Shown: positions 53,391 to 64,000, counted from the stretch's first letter. The stretch: 64,000 nucleotides of DNA from Brienomyrus brachyistius (GCF_023856365.1 NW_026042443.1:124001-188000); one strand, 5' to 3'. Notes: generated by a model not told the origin, from the sequence alone. Numbers and translations are program-made.

Positions 53391-55967
53391 GCTGTACAAC
53401 CTCGTTCACAATTCACTAAAAAGAAATACACACAGCACATTCATCCTAATAAGCCATTCAATGCCTCCACTACATCTTCCCGCAGCTGTTTCAGGTGTGG
53501 TTCTAACACACATCTGGCTAATTCTTCTCAGTGTCCTGCAGCCAAAGCAACTTGCAAGTCTTGCCATAAAGTTGGACATTTTTCTCGTGTTTGTCGCTCA
53601 TCCAAGACAAGTGATGTACGTGAGATTCAGCTACCTAAACTGACTGTGCTATACTTAAACAACACTTGCCATGCACCACATACACTTACATGCAAAATCA
53701 ATATCAGTACTCCTGCTTCTCTTACCAAAGAGCATGAAATGGTTGTTGACACAGGATCAGGAGTATCTATTTTGCCACACCACATCTATGTTCAGTATTT
53801 CAATGACACACCACTACTTCCACCTGTTAGTCAGCTAGTGACTTACACAAGGAAGAGAATTCCTGTGCTTGGTTGCCTACAAGTCAAAGTGAGTAGAGGA
53901 GTTCTCACTGCCCCAGTTACATTTTACGTGGTGAAGAAGGGCACTTCTCTTTTAGGAAGAGATCTCATGAAAGCCTTAAGCATCTGCATTGAAGGTAACA
54001 CTACCCTCCCTCCCGTGTTTACCACAAACTCTGCATCTGCTCCCTGTATCCCTACTGCTAGTGCTGTTAGCTGTGTGACTGTTTCAACCGCTTCCTGCAT
54101 CCCTACTACTCCAGACATTGGTTGTGCACAAAACTTTGTGCATAAGGTGAAAATTGACCCCACTGTTAAACCAGTACGCCAGAAATTACGACGCCTGCCT
54201 TTTGCTGTAAGAGCTTCTGTCTCAGCTGAACTTGACCGCTTGCTGAAAGCTGGTGTGATTGAGAAAATTGATGCATCACCTTGGGTTTCGCCTATTGTAG
54301 TTACAGGACGGAAAACTGGTGGAATACGAATGTGCACAGATCTCCGTGAACCAAACAAGGCTGTGGTCACAGATTGCTACCCTCTACCTCATGTGGATGA
54401 ACTGCTTGCAAATTTACAAGGTGCAAAGCTGTTTTCTACAATCGATCTGGCTAATGCATACTACCAGTTGCCTCTTCATGAAGATAGCAGAGACCTTACA
54501 GCATTCATCACACATGATGGTCTGTTCCGATTCTGCAGAATTCCTTATGGCCTCACATCAGCCCCCTCAGCCTTCCAGAAAATGATGGCTGACATTCTCA
54601 ACGGTCTTCCAGGTGTTCAAAATTATTTGGATGACCTTATTGTCTATGGCAACTCCCCTGTTGAGCATGACCAGAACCTCAACGCTGTCCTCCAAAAGCT
54701 GAAGGAGGCTGGATTGGTTCTCAATGAGAACAAATGTCACTTCAGGAAAACCTCCCTACGCTTCCTAGGTCATGTCATTACTGTAGATGGCATTCTTCCT
54801 GACCAAGAACACATTAATGCTGTCCTGAAAGCCCCTCCTCCATCTGACGCTGTTGCCCTGAGATCGTTTCTGGGCCTAGTGTCCTGGTATTCAAAGTTTC
54901 TGCCTAACTTTGCGACGGTTGTGGCTCCTATGCGTGCCTGTGTCAGTGAAAAAGACACATTTACATGGTCTCCTGCAGCACAAAGCAGCTTTGAGGAAGT
55001 TAAGCAACTTCTTGTGGACAGTCCTGCGCTTGCTCTTTTTAACCCTTCTCTACGACCGGTAATTTCCACAGATGCAAGTGACTATGGACTTGGAGCTGTC
55101 TTTGCACAAGTACAACCTGATGGCACAGAGAAGCCTGTGGCTTTCGCTTCCCGCACACTGACTGAAACGGAGAGGAAATACTCGACTGTTGAAAAAGAAG
55201 CACTTGCTTGTGTGTGGGCTACAGAAAAATGGAGAACATACCTGTGGGGACGTCGTTTTACTCTCCGCACAGATCACCAGGCATTGACAACACTGCTCAG
55301 CACAAAGGGAATCGGTCGGGCTGGTATGCGGGTTGCCCGCTGGTCTGCACGCCTGCTATGTTTTGACTATGATGTTGTCTATCGACCAGGCTCCCAGAAC
55401 TATACGGCTGATTGTCTCTCGCGCCTTCCCCTGCCTGCGCCTCCTGACTCTATTTCAGATTCAGAACCCGAGATGGTGGCACATATTTCTGCTGTCCTAA
55501 GCTCCCTTCCAGTGGCTGACTTCAACTCTGCTTGTTCTTCTTGTCCTGAACTGTCAGCCCTGCGCTCACAACTTGAAAGTGGTTGGCCTCCATCGGTTAA
55601 ATCAGTAAGTGGTGTACTAGCCCTATACTATAAGATCAGAGATGAGCTCTCCGTCAAGGATAACTACATCCTCAGAGGCTCAAGACTCATCGTGCCACTC
55701 TCCTTACGACACGCACTGATCATGCTTGCACATGAGAGTCATCAAGGAATCGTCCGCACAAAGCAACGTCTGCGCGACCTCTACTGGTGGCCAAAGATGG
55801 ACTCACAAGTTCAGTCTTGCATTGCTTCATGTATACTCTGCCAGGTTAATGATAAAACAGCTTCTATTCACCCTGCTCCTTTGCAACCAGTCCCGCTGCC
55901 TGATGGACCATGGAAGAAACTTGGCCTTGATATTGTTGGACCCTTTAACACTGCAGTTTCTGCTTGA
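53295..55967 (+). pseudogene. Gypsy pol, truncated in integrase
   Basis: Open from about 53295 (long ATG-less frame) to a stop at 55967. Order: two zinc knuckles (CFRCGSNTHLANSSQC, CKSCHKVGHFSRVC), protease (MVVDTGSGVSILP), reverse transcriptase (VIEKIDASPWVSPIVV, FSTIDLANAYYQL, PYGLTSAPSAFQ, NYLDDLIVYG), RNase H (ISTDASDYGLGAVFAQ) and integrase zinc domain (HESHQGIVRTKQRLRDLYWW, CIASCILCQ). It ends just after the start of the integrase core (LGLDIVGPF), with sequence beyond unrelated. The DDE residues, C-terminus and 3' LTR are missing, so it cannot move unaided. The pol frame is otherwise undamaged, pointing to a fairly young element. Confidence 0.85.
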
Positions 55968-56199
55968 AAACAGGCGGTATTCAGGGCTAACGGGGGTTTA
56001 TTTGGGACGACAGGACCAGGAAACATTCACCCACGCCGAATCCACAATGACAGACAAAGGGAACAGGTCAGACCAGGACTTAAATACAACGAGACTAAGC
56101 AAAGAAATCAGACAACGCTGGAAACGATCAGGGAAGCACACGTGGGAATTCAGGGGGCGTGGCACACATGAGGAGCCGACGAGCAGGGCATGACACATA
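55968..56199. other. Unassigned repeat-like segment
   Basis: CpG-containing DNA joining the truncated Gypsy element to Polinton remains. Its style (cgtggcacacatgag, gacttaaatacaacg) suggests a non-autonomous element edge, but no partner is seen. Confidence 0.3.
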
Positions 56200-56459
56200 C
56201 ATACATACAAACGCACACCCACTGCCACCCCAGTCTTGTCTCTTAACGCACACGCGTAGGCCTTTTTGGAAAAAACATCAATCACCGCAAGCAGATACTT
56301 TAACCCATCATTGTACGTCGCCAGCCCTTGCATGTCGCATAAATCGGCCTGCCACTGACACATGGTTGTCAGTACAAACACTCTGTTCCTGGGGAAATTC
56401 TTTTTAACCGGTTTATGTGAATTTGTACATTTGTACATCTTACTTTGAAAAACTTTCAT
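56200..56459 (-). pseudogene. Polinton integrase relic (second element)
   Basis: A minus-strand frame reads HKPVKKNFPRNRVFVLTTMC then QWQADLCDMQGLATYNDG and YLLAVIDVFSKKAYACALRD. This is the same part of the integrase as in the main Polinton at about 26840-27020 but clearly a different subfamily. It includes the first catalytic Asp (QWQAD). Only about 80 codons remain. Confidence 0.82.
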
Positions 56460-56610
56460 GTTACATTTTAAAACATTTGTACATCTTTCTTTGAAAAACT
56501 TTCATGTCACATTTTAAAACATTTGTACATCTTACTTTTAAAAACTTTCATGTTACATTTTAAAACATCTGTACATCTCACTTTGAAAAACTTTCATGTT
56601 ACGTCTTACA
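56424..56610. repeat. 46-bp tandem repeat, about 4 copies
   Basis: The unit, beginning tacatcttactttgaaaaac, starts at 56434, 56480, 56526 and 56572. Copies differ at a few positions. It begins within the 5' flank of the integrase relic. Confidence 0.85.
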
Positions 56611-57159
56611 AATATTTGTGTAACTAAAAACTATGGTCAAGTTATATTACCATTCTTTAAAGTTTTTAATGTGTATTTGCAGCATGGTGCTAAATGCAGC
56701 TTACTGGTTGCCATTAAATGTAATTAAATAATCATGTACACCTTCTTTAAAATAACAAGACTATATCCTAAATTCTTACACCCCTGCCTGATTCCACAGT
56801 TCCTACCCCACACTTATGTGTCCCCCATCCCACCCTTCCATGACTTGTGAGATAAGGAAAGCACACTTCTGCCTGCCTGGTCGGTCATTTCTAGCCACTA
56901 TTTAGGTTCTTCCTCAAATCGTGTTGCCTAAATGACTTATATCCCACTCATATTAATTTAAAATTTCGCTATAACAAAACAATCCTTATACATTTTAATA
57001 AAAAACGTGAACTATATATGTTTGTTTTTTTGATTGAGCAAACTCTTTTGTGTTTTTGTGTGCGTGTCCAATACAACTGTAGTTTGTATCAACTTTTTTT
57101 TTTTTTAGTTTGACCTCCAGGGTGTGTGTGTTTGTCCGCATGCGCGTGAATAAACATTT
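56611..57159. other. AT-rich DNA, nothing recognised
   Basis: No frame or named repeat; includes a T-run at about 57092-57106. Confidence 0.4.
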
Positions 57160-57335
57160 ACTGAAAAACGTATTTATTCAAATAACTAAGACTTTATTCT
57201 GTCAAAGTTTTTAAAAATGTGCTTAATAGTACCTAACCGGGGGTGCTCCCCCAGAGACAGTTGCTAGTCCATTTATTCTTTTAAAGACTACTGATTCCAA
57301 TTTGGTGCCATATGCTTTTATCTTGTAGTCTCATT
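57160..57335 (+). repeat. Repeat block shared with 3.3 and 4.3 kb
   Basis: 57220-57272 matches 3340-3398 and 57272-57333 matches about 4300-4366 (ctactgattccaatttggtg). Here the two are contiguous; in the left part of the window they are 0.9 kb apart. Both loci lie close to Polinton-derived DNA, so the block may come from one Polinton subfamily. Confidence 0.6.
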
Positions 57336-57789
57336 CTCTCAGAGTTTCTCTCAGACTCGCGCAGCACGGCTCTCAGCTCTCCGGCATCGCTCTCTCCGAG
57401 TCCTTTGCGGATTATCCAAAGCCGTGGGGACCTTACCACAGTACCGCACCAGACACAGCGTACGCTCACGCTCCATCAGGTAACCCACCCCGCTCAGCCC
57501 CGGCGGCGGCGCCCGACAAAAACCCCGACACTCGTAAGCACTCTCCTCAATATAAAATTATAATTTTTAAAATAAATAATAATGAATAATTAAATAAATT
57601 AAAATAATAATAAATAAATAAATCCCTCTCCCGTGACGTCACATCGTACCACCACAACCAAGCCCCGCCCACAAGTGAACTTTTGACCCGTGACCTTTGA
57701 CCCAACCTGTCAATTTGATGGAAGCGGTATCCTCTATCTCTCTCTAGGGACATTTTTCACACAGTCAACAATGACAAGATGCAAACAGC
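57336..57789. other. CpG-richer spacer, no gene recognised
   Basis: 57340-57540 has many CpG and a pyrimidine-rich start, as an old promoter might, and is followed by an AT-only microsatellite (taaataaataa, about 57570-57620). No coding sequence or named repeat. Confidence 0.35.
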
Positions 57790-58225
57790 GTGGGCTGCAG
57801 TGAACATAAAATAGATGGAGATACAGCTGGTCAGCACGCTCTCTATGGTGCCTCCGTAGAAGGTGCTGAGGATGGGAGAGGAAAGCTCTCTTCATCCGGC
57901 GCAGGAAGTGCAAACGCTGCTGAGCCCGTTTAACCGGTGATGTTGTTTGGTGACCAGTCCAGACTGTCAGTTATCTGCACCCCCAGGAATCTGACGCTGC
58001 TGACCAACTCCACAGCACTGTTGAGTGCTGAATGATTGGGCTGTTTCCTCCTGAAGTCCATGATCATCTCCTTGGTCTTCTCCACATTCAGGATCAGGCT
58101 GTTGTCACTGCACCATCCCACCAGTCTCTTCATCTCCTCTCTACAGGGCAGGTCGTCACTGTTCCTAATGAGACCCACTAATCTACTTTGGATTAAGCCT
58201 TCACCTCTCACCCCCCCATCACAGA
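57790..58225 (-). mobile_element. L2-type LINE fragment
   Basis: The minus-strand frame 58225-57930 reads GLIRNSDDLPCREEMKRLVG then WCSDNSLILNVEKTKEMIMD and VRFLGVQITDSLDWSPNN, the thumb region of an L2-type reverse transcriptase. Its continuation to 57790, out of frame, corresponds to the C-terminal part of the protein. The start of the fragment, at 58225, is fused to a Keno-like endonuclease. Confidence 0.8.
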
Positions 58226-58740
58226 CTAACAATGCAACTTCTTCTCCATCCTGCGCTGCTTGCTGTACTGCATGGAGAAGGTTCGGATGCTGTCCTTCAC
58301 ACTCTCCCACCATTCGGCCACGGAGGGGAAGGTAGGCTTGTCCTTCTGCCACTCGGAGAAGTGATCTAAAAAAAGGTGTCTAAAATCTCTCTCCTCCAGG
58401 ATCTGCAGGTTCATTTTCCAATAGCCGCCCCCATATACAAGGGCGTCTATGGAGACAGTGGCCTCCACTGCCAGATGGTCAGTGGGCCACTGTGGGGAGA
58501 GGGACACCTTTTTAAAAGCAACGGGGGGTGAAGCTAAAATGTAGTCGATGCGGCTGCTGGCTCCGCGACTATTATGCCAGGTGAAGCCCGGCATGCTGGG
58601 GTTGCATGTTTTAAAACCGTCCACAAGTTTAAAGGAACGAATAAAATGGCCTGAGCTGGCATCCTGTCTACCCTCCAACGAGAGCCAGGGCGAGCTGCTC
58701 CACCTTGTTCGGAGACCCCTCCTGCATTGGTGTCGCACTC
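58226..58740 (-). pseudogene. Keno/Tx1-type LINE endonuclease fragment
   Basis: The frame reads FTWHNSRGASSRIDYILASP then WPTDHLAVEATVSI, the C-terminal half of an AP endonuclease (Ser-Arg-Ile-Asp-Tyr, then Asp-His), then the linker toward RT (FRHLFLDHFSEWQKDKPTF). The N-terminal half of the endonuclease is missing between 58740 and ORF1, and reverse transcriptase is missing after 58226. Confidence 0.72.
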
Positions 58741-59644
58741 GAAGGGGCCTCCTCCACCTCGACCAGGGCTTCTCCTCCTGCCCCCGTCGCCGGCTGTTCC
58801 TGCCCAGTCGTGGGGGCTAGAGCTCCCCCACCATTCTCCGTGCCGACTGCTCTGTTACCCGACAGAGCGTCGGCATATGTAGTCTTTTTCTGTGGGCAGG
58901 AACGAGCCAGATGGTCCTCGCCGTTACAGTGTTTGCAGCGACGGGGGCCCTTGCAATCCCTGGCCATGTGCCCCGACTCCAGGCAGTTGCGGCGGCGCAG
59001 GTTGGCGCATCCCTCCAGGGTGTGTCCAAAGCTGTGGCACTGCCGGCAGAAGGGAGGCTGTCCAGAATAAAAAATGTATGCCTTATTTCCCTGTAGGTTA
59101 AAATAGGCTGGGGGGTGGCTAAAACCGCCTGCCCCATTAGCGTCCGGGCGCAGGCGGGCCTGGAACTGGCGTCGGCCAGTCCAGATCCCCAGCTCATCCC
59201 GGATGTCCCTGTGGCCAGGAAGGAGGTCCACATACTTTTTTTTAAAAACAAGCAGACGGACTCGGCGGTAACATGCGGGTTAAAACAGTGGACAGTAATA
59301 ACCCGCTTGTCGGGCCACCACAGAGGCTCGATGGTATACCGTCTAAGGAGAGGGTGCTGGGCCCCCTCCTTGCTCCGCTCCAGGACCTTGCTGCAGCTGT
59401 CATCGGTGGACAAGGTGACCTCAAAGAATTCGAAGGGGCCATTCCGCGGTACGCAAAGAACATCTTCCATACGAAGGCCCAGTGCTTCGAAGGCCACCTC
59501 CCGGATGAAGGCCAGCCGGTCGGGGAAGGTGCCCACCTCCCCCTCAGCCCTCCAGCAGAACCGGGCGGTATTCCGCAGGCCCCCGCCTGCTACCAGCCAC
59601 GGCCCGCTGAAGGGCTTCCTCGATGGTCCGCCGGCCGTTGCCAT
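58668..59644 (-). pseudogene. Keno/Tx1-type LINE ORF1 with CCHC knuckles
   Basis: From ATG 59644 (MATAGGPSRKPFSGPWLVAG): an N-terminal fold (FPDRLAFIREVAFEALGLRM, then FFEVTLSTDDSCSKVLERSK) like that of the vertebrate ZCCHC3 family. A frame break lies in the T8 run near 59236. The continuation has RRQFQARLRPDANGAGGF, an Asn/Tyr/Phe-rich strand and three CCHC knuckles: CRQCHSFGHTLEGC, one with the first Cys lost (RRRNCLESGHMARDC), and CKHCNGEDHLARSC. The tail is Gly/Ala/Glu-rich. Such gag-like ORF1 proteins bind element RNA. One frame break. Confidence 0.75.
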
Positions 59645-60030
59645 CCGGGAAGGTCCACCGACGTCGCCGCTGGAGCAGAGTCCTTCCGCCGCCGTGGTCT
59701 CGACGTCCGCCGTCCGCCAATCCGGGATGAGTCGAGCAGAGCTAAACTATAAAACCAGCTAAAAATAAAAACACCAGTTCGCCCAGCAGGGCGGCGGACA
59801 AGCCACCAGCCACTGCGGGATCCCCAGCCTACTAAAAACAGTAGTAGTTATGACCGACTCGCGTCGCCATAATGAGATTTAGTCGTACTTACGTTAAAAA
59901 CCAAGGAAGGCACGGGTCGCCCCGTGGCAGCGGCGGTCAAGCCACCTGCTGGTCACGCCTTAGGTTAACCGTGCCTTCCTCTAAAAAACCCGACACAGTC
60001 CGTGAAAACCGGTAAAAAGTCAGTAAAATC
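59645..60030 (-). other. Keno-like LINE 5' untranslated region
   Basis: About 385 bases, GC-rich with dyads (gaaggcacggg ... cccgtg; ggcaagccacc). Contains the 49-base block at 59852-59900 that recurs at 61820. It ends at the U2 snRNA-derived bases. Confidence 0.5.
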
Positions 60031-60063
60031 CACTTGATTTTAGCCAAAAGGCCGAGAAGCGAT
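60031..60063 (-). ncRNA. U2 snRNA 5' end (33-nt fragment)
   Basis: The minus strand begins atcgcttctcggccttttgg, the first bases of vertebrate U2 snRNA, and matches U2 nt 1-33 with one G-to-A change. The match stops at nt 33, where the LINE leader starts. Keno LINEs are known to insert in U2 genes, so this marks the target joined to the element's 5' end. Upstream, an octamer-like atttgcat (minus strand, about 60119-60126) is present but no clear PSE, so whether a whole U2 gene was here is uncertain. Confidence 0.8.
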
Positions 60064-60739
60064 ACCCGCAGACTGCACCCCGCCGACACAAAATCACAAT
60101 CTAAAAGGCTGAAACACCATGCAAATCAATGCCAACCCAGTACAATAAGAATTTTATTTATCAAACATTTAACAAATAGAACTACCTGCAGAACTATTAC
60201 CCTTAACACAGGCAAAAGAGCAATTCCACCAGCAAATACAATTATACACCATTAAAATCCAATTACATGGCCAATAAAACAATTAAAATGTTACCTTACA
60301 TGCATGCCAATAAAAAGTTAAGACAAAAAGAAAAAGTTCAAAAAGGAACATACCCGCAGACTTCCAAACTCTGCACAAGGGTCGGGCTAAAACAGCATCA
60401 TACACTTTCCTAAAACACATAAAATCAGTAACCTTAGGAATAAAATAGGTCAATCACAAAATAAACAGCACAACAGATAAAATAAAATGTTAATAATGTT
60501 AATATTGATGAATATGTGCCAACAGTGATCAACCAAAAAAGTGCTCAGTAAATTCTGTACATGCCATTAAATACAATCCAAACCAAATAAAACACAAGCA
60601 CAGAAAAAGAAAGCAAACTTACATAAAACCCGAGGTGTCCTTTGTGTGCTTCAGGAAAGCACATCATGTCAACCCTGTAGGATGGATTGTCACCACCTAG
60701 ACGTACTGGGGCAGCCTAGGATCAAGGCAGTTAGATGGA
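60064..60739. other. A-rich DNA, nothing recognised
   Basis: On the minus strand this would be upstream of the U2 fragment. No coding region and no named repeat. Confidence 0.4.
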
Positions 60740-61175
60740 TGTCAGCTTACCTCTGGGGGTAGGTCGTTTAGGTGGATGGCAGCTTATTTCTGTGATCAGG
60801 GTGTTTGGGCAAATGTCAGCTTGCCTCTGAGATCAGAGTGTTTAGGTGGAAGCGAGGTTACCTCAGGGGTCAGGGGGCTGGGTCAAAGGCAGCCTACCTC
60901 TGGGGTTAGGGCATTTGGGTGGATGTGAGCTTACCTGAGGCGCCTGCGTGTTTGGGTGGACAGCAGCTTGTCTGAGATCAGAGCATTTGGGTGGATGGCA
61001 GCCTACCTCTGGGGTTAGGACATTTGCGTGACTGTGAGCCAGGTCATTCTGGACCTGAGGGGTCTGCGTGTTTGGGTAGACCGCAGCTTGCCTCTGCGAT
61101 CAGGGTGTTTGGGTACATGTCAGCTTACCTCTGGGGTCACAGCGTTTGTGTGTAGGGCAGCTTACTACAGCTAAC
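60740..61175. repeat. 37-bp minisatellite, about 12 copies
   Basis: Unit of roughly 37 bases (gtcagcttacctctggggtc plus about 17 more including gtgtttgggtggat). Unit starts at 60741, 60778, 60815, 60852 and 60889 are exactly 37 apart; later copies vary by one or more bases and one holds a small insert near 61040. G-rich on the plus strand. Confidence 0.88.
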
Positions 61176-61680
61176 TCTCAATTAGTTTAACTGAATTTAT
61201 CCTAAAAAATAATATTCATCTCTATACCTGACACACAAAATACCGTGACTTATATATAATGTGGCATGTTGTAAATGCAACCAGTAATCAGAAGACATGT
61301 GAAGACACACAGAAGTGTGACATGTGCTGCACACCAGGGCAATTTCAGAATCCCAAATCAGATCTGTAGTTAACACCAAGCTATGGTAAACCAAGTGGCA
61401 ACTATATACATGTATGGAAATCACACAACCCGAAAAACATATTAATACACAGGTATGTCTGACTCACTATCAAAAACGATGTAAACTTCTGTAGTAGATT
61501 AACAGACACAAAAAACCCAGAGGTACACCAACGAAAACACAGTTTTCCAACTAGCAAGTCGCAATTAACTTCTAAATTATCGAAACCCAGCTACATCGAT
61601 AAGTACAAAAATTACCACGGAACATACATGTATTAGTTTAATAAAGTTTAAGCAGAAATTATCTAAATAAATCCGGCTTT
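61176..61680. other. AT-rich DNA, nothing recognised
   Basis: A 75-codon minus frame (61424-61197) is His/Cys-rich with no motif; chance. Confidence 0.4.
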
Positions 61681-61868
61681 AGTTTTGTTTGCCGGAGCTC
61701 GAACGCCGGACATGTCTTACTAAAAGGGCGCGAAGGGGGCAAAGTAACCATGACAACCGCCTGCGGCTGGCGCCACACAACGTCGTTGACCGCAGTCAGA
61801 CTCTCGCGTGTTTATGTCTGACCGACTCGCGTCGCCATAATGAGATTTAGTCGTACTTACGTTAAAAA
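61681..61868. other. CpG-rich patch containing second copy of a 49-base block
   Basis: About 190 bases with many CpG (ccggagctcgaacgccgg, gcgcgaagggggc). Its right end, 61820-61868, is identical to 59852-59900 in the Keno-like leader. It may be a truncated LINE leader or a small promoter. Confidence 0.4.
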
Positions 61869-63809
61869 AAAGCTCTTACCAACCTCATTTCACTGTATCC
61901 TATGCACAGCAATTTATTTAGCTTTCAACAAACTTAATTTTACAGAACAGAATTTCGGTATTGCCTCATCATGAATATATGATAATAAAAAATTCATTAA
62001 TTTTCTCTAGTCAACGCACTGAATTACGACGGCCAATATTATGTATTATTTTGACAATAATATAAGTAGATTATTCTTTTACTATATGTAAATTCCTTAA
62101 TTATATTCCATTGCTACTTTACAAAAGCCTTCAGGAAGTTTGGTGTTTTCATGACAACTAACCAAGTGTCTAACCAGTGTTTACCTGAATAATACAGAAA
62201 ATTAAATGACACTTGTTAAACTCACCTGGACGTACCTTTTACAGTCGTTTAAACCGTCATGAGCAATGCTGAAATCACTGTTGCAAACAGTTCAGCGCGT
62301 AACATTGTCATTATTTTTCATCCTTATTAAACAAGGGCACGTTTTTGTGTAGTCTGTGGTGAAATGCATTTTATATTTTCGTTTTTTGAGACACTCTCCC
62401 TCCGCCGTGACGCTCCATGGAACCAATACCTTCGGTTCTCTGGGAGTTAAATAAAGGCCCGCCCGCACTGAAATATGATTGGCTTATATGGCTAAGTAAA
62501 CCAATCAGGTTTACAATCTAGCACTGGCTACATGAAGAGTCACACATATAGGGATCCACACATACGCACGTTCTCTCTTTCTCTCTATCCCTCTCTCTCT
62601 CGCTCATTCCTAGCTCATTTACTTGCTCATTCGTGTGTGCTACTGTCTCGCGTGCATGCTCTTGTTTGCTTGCTCTAGTTTCCAGGATATTTTTTTTTTA
62701 ATTTAGGGGCATCAGGGAGCCGCTGTCAATATGCGGGAGACTTGGGATGTCTGGATAACTGCTTATTTGTACTATCATGATAACTGATCATTTCCAGGGA
62801 GCCGTAAATGTTTACACATATTTATTATTTTATAATATTTCATGTATATTTTCAACTTATTCACACCTTATTGTACCATGCGTCCATGCATACTTTACTG
62901 TAAAATCAGACAGATAAACATTTAGAAAAATAATCGATTCTACAACTTAACTTGCAGCTGTCCAATTACACATCCATATTTTATTGCTGCAGATAACTGA
63001 GGTAGGTGTGGTATATAACGCTGAAGGTTAGACGTATAGTACAATAACATATGTACAACATGTGGTCATTTCAGTCAGACAAACGTTTAAAGTGGAAAAC
63101 GAGCTTTATATTTTACCGGCAATTTCCATAGCACGTCCATGGACACTGCCATCTATTGAACAAGTAGGGTTACTGAATCGTGAAATGTTTTTTTAGGACC
63201 ACTAAAAGAGGATTATCAGTATGAAGGTTTATCAATAAAAATAATTTATTAAAATAAATATTACAGGACTCTCCCTGAAAATAAGGTGTTCTTAGCTTCC
63301 AAAGCCAAGGACACATTCTAGTGATTTTCCAGGAGAAAACAATCAATCAGCTCATGTTGAAGCTCACAAGGTGTGGAGAACAAGAAAGACAAGTAAGGGA
63401 GAAAGGCAAGGTGCAGAGCATACACAAGCAATGTAGCGGCACATCAGTTATAGTGTATGATTAAAAATACATCATTTCTCACAGTATCAATAGTGGCCCA
63501 TTGCTCCTACTGTAGCCTCACACCTCCAGGGTTGTGGGTTCAATCTGCACCCCTGCTGTAATAAACAGTGAAATTATCACAGTAACACTGTTTATCAGTA
63601 AAATAGTACAATACTGTAGAAAGTAGGGCAATATTTATGAGAACCTTGCCGATAAAATGCTGCAATGCACTGTAATTCAGTACGTAAACTGCAAATAAAT
63701 AAACTGTAGAATTTACTCAAATTAAATGATGTAATAATTTGCACTCGCTTTTTTGGGTTGAATTTAGTATACGCAATTCTAGGAAATATTTTAAATAAAT
63801 CAAGTTAAA
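61869..63809. other. AT-rich DNA with a short CpG/promoter-like patch
   Basis: 62385-62620 has ccaatc boxes (about 62498), a CpG cluster and a CT-rich microsatellite (62571-62607), as in a promoter, but no exon was found. 63510-63560 carries a SINE-head scrap (gttgtgggttcaatctgcac). The rest shows nothing. Confidence 0.35.
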
Positions 63810-64000
63810 ATCTGGGGTGGCATGGTGGTGCAGGAGTTTAGAATGGCATCACCGGTTCATCAGGTGTGGAGTTTGCATGTTCTCCCCATGTCGTTGGCAC
63901 TGTTGCCTCGCACCACTGGGACCCGGGTTCGAGTCTCTGCCTGGGTCACATGTGTGTGGAGTTTGCATGTTCTCCCCATGTCGTCGTGGGGTTTCCTCCG
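63810..64000 (+). repeat. tRNA-derived SINE, internally duplicated, cut by window edge
   Basis: Starts ggggtggcatggtggtgcag (A-box region, decayed), jumps to tgtggagtttgcatgttctc, then returns to the middle of the head (ggcactgttgcctcgcacca), B box gggttcgagtc (63923-63933), and tgtggagtttgcatgttctc again. So part of the head-body region occurs twice. Same family as at 40364. Confidence 0.75.

Noticed and set aside
57340..57540. CpG-island promoter of a host gene
   Set aside because: CpG-rich but no exon, start site or conserved motif could be tied to it.
60100..60130. Octamer-like atttgcat as U2 gene enhancer element
   Set aside because: Its distance from the U2 start is much shorter than usual for such an element and no PSE was seen.
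60740..61175. CRISPR-like array
   Set aside because: Units are contiguous tandem repeats without spacers, in a vertebrate genome.

Overview
The window reads as repeat-rich vertebrate, most likely teleost, DNA. Evidence: two small exons that match the UCR linker of a cAMP phosphodiesterase 4 (PDE4) gene with correct splice sites on the minus strand (9241-9448), a fish-type PRY/SPRY exon, fish retroelements (L2-type, Rex3/RTE-type, CR1-type, L1, Keno/Tx1-type, two Ty3/Gypsy families, tRNA-derived SINEs) and a Maverick/Polinton. No bacterial-type operon, CRISPR array or intact host gene is visible. Much of the window could be intron of the PDE4 gene.

Layout. 1-6.6 kb: SINE scrap, a short copy of a tyrosine-recombinase/SET-domain pseudogene, and two diverged Polinton ends, one split by a retroposon. 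6.8-9.5 kb: a Tc1-type MITE, the SPRY exon and the PDE4 exons. 10.1-12.7 kb: a Ty3/Gypsy wreck with SCAN-like gag. 13.3-16.7 kb: an L2-clade LINE with a 1,000-codon open frame, then a Rex3-like fragment to 17.9 kb. 17.9-22.1 kb: few recognisable features, but a fold-back element at 20.6-21.1 kb. 22.17-23.96 kb: the best copy of the recombinase/SET pseudogene, six exons on the minus strand, cut off by a Polinton end. 24.4-36.9 kb: a Maverick/Polinton (adintovirus-like) with ~0.94 kb inverted repeats.

The Polinton has two convergent gene blocks. Plus strand: unknown early-type protein, retrovirus-like integrase, penton-like minor capsid protein, pVI/pX-like basic protein, double-jelly-roll major capsid protein and adenain-like protease. 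Minus strand: protein-primed PolB, packaging ATPase, a small hydrophobic-tail protein and a 238-aa protein. Replication, integration, assembly and maturation are thus all represented, but the early gene, integrase, penton, major capsid and PolB frames are broken, so this copy is a fossil.

36.9-42.3 kb: a zinc-finger gene fragment touching the Polinton end, a broken L2-type LINE, a SINE, hAT-like and IS630-like scraps and a second MITE. 43.2-51.1 kb: a tRNA-Arg relic and a CR1-type LINE split by a full-length L1 with both frames open and a perfect 18-bp target duplication. 51.6 kb: an initiator tRNA-Met gene or recent pseudogene. 52.6-56.0 kb: a Ty3/Gypsy element truncated in integrase. 56.2-57.3 kb: remains of another Polinton. 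57.8-60.06 kb: an L2 fragment and a Keno-like LINE still joined to the first 33 nt of U2 snRNA. 60.7-61.2 kb: a 37-bp minisatellite. The last 3 kb are AT-rich with a rearranged SINE at the edge.
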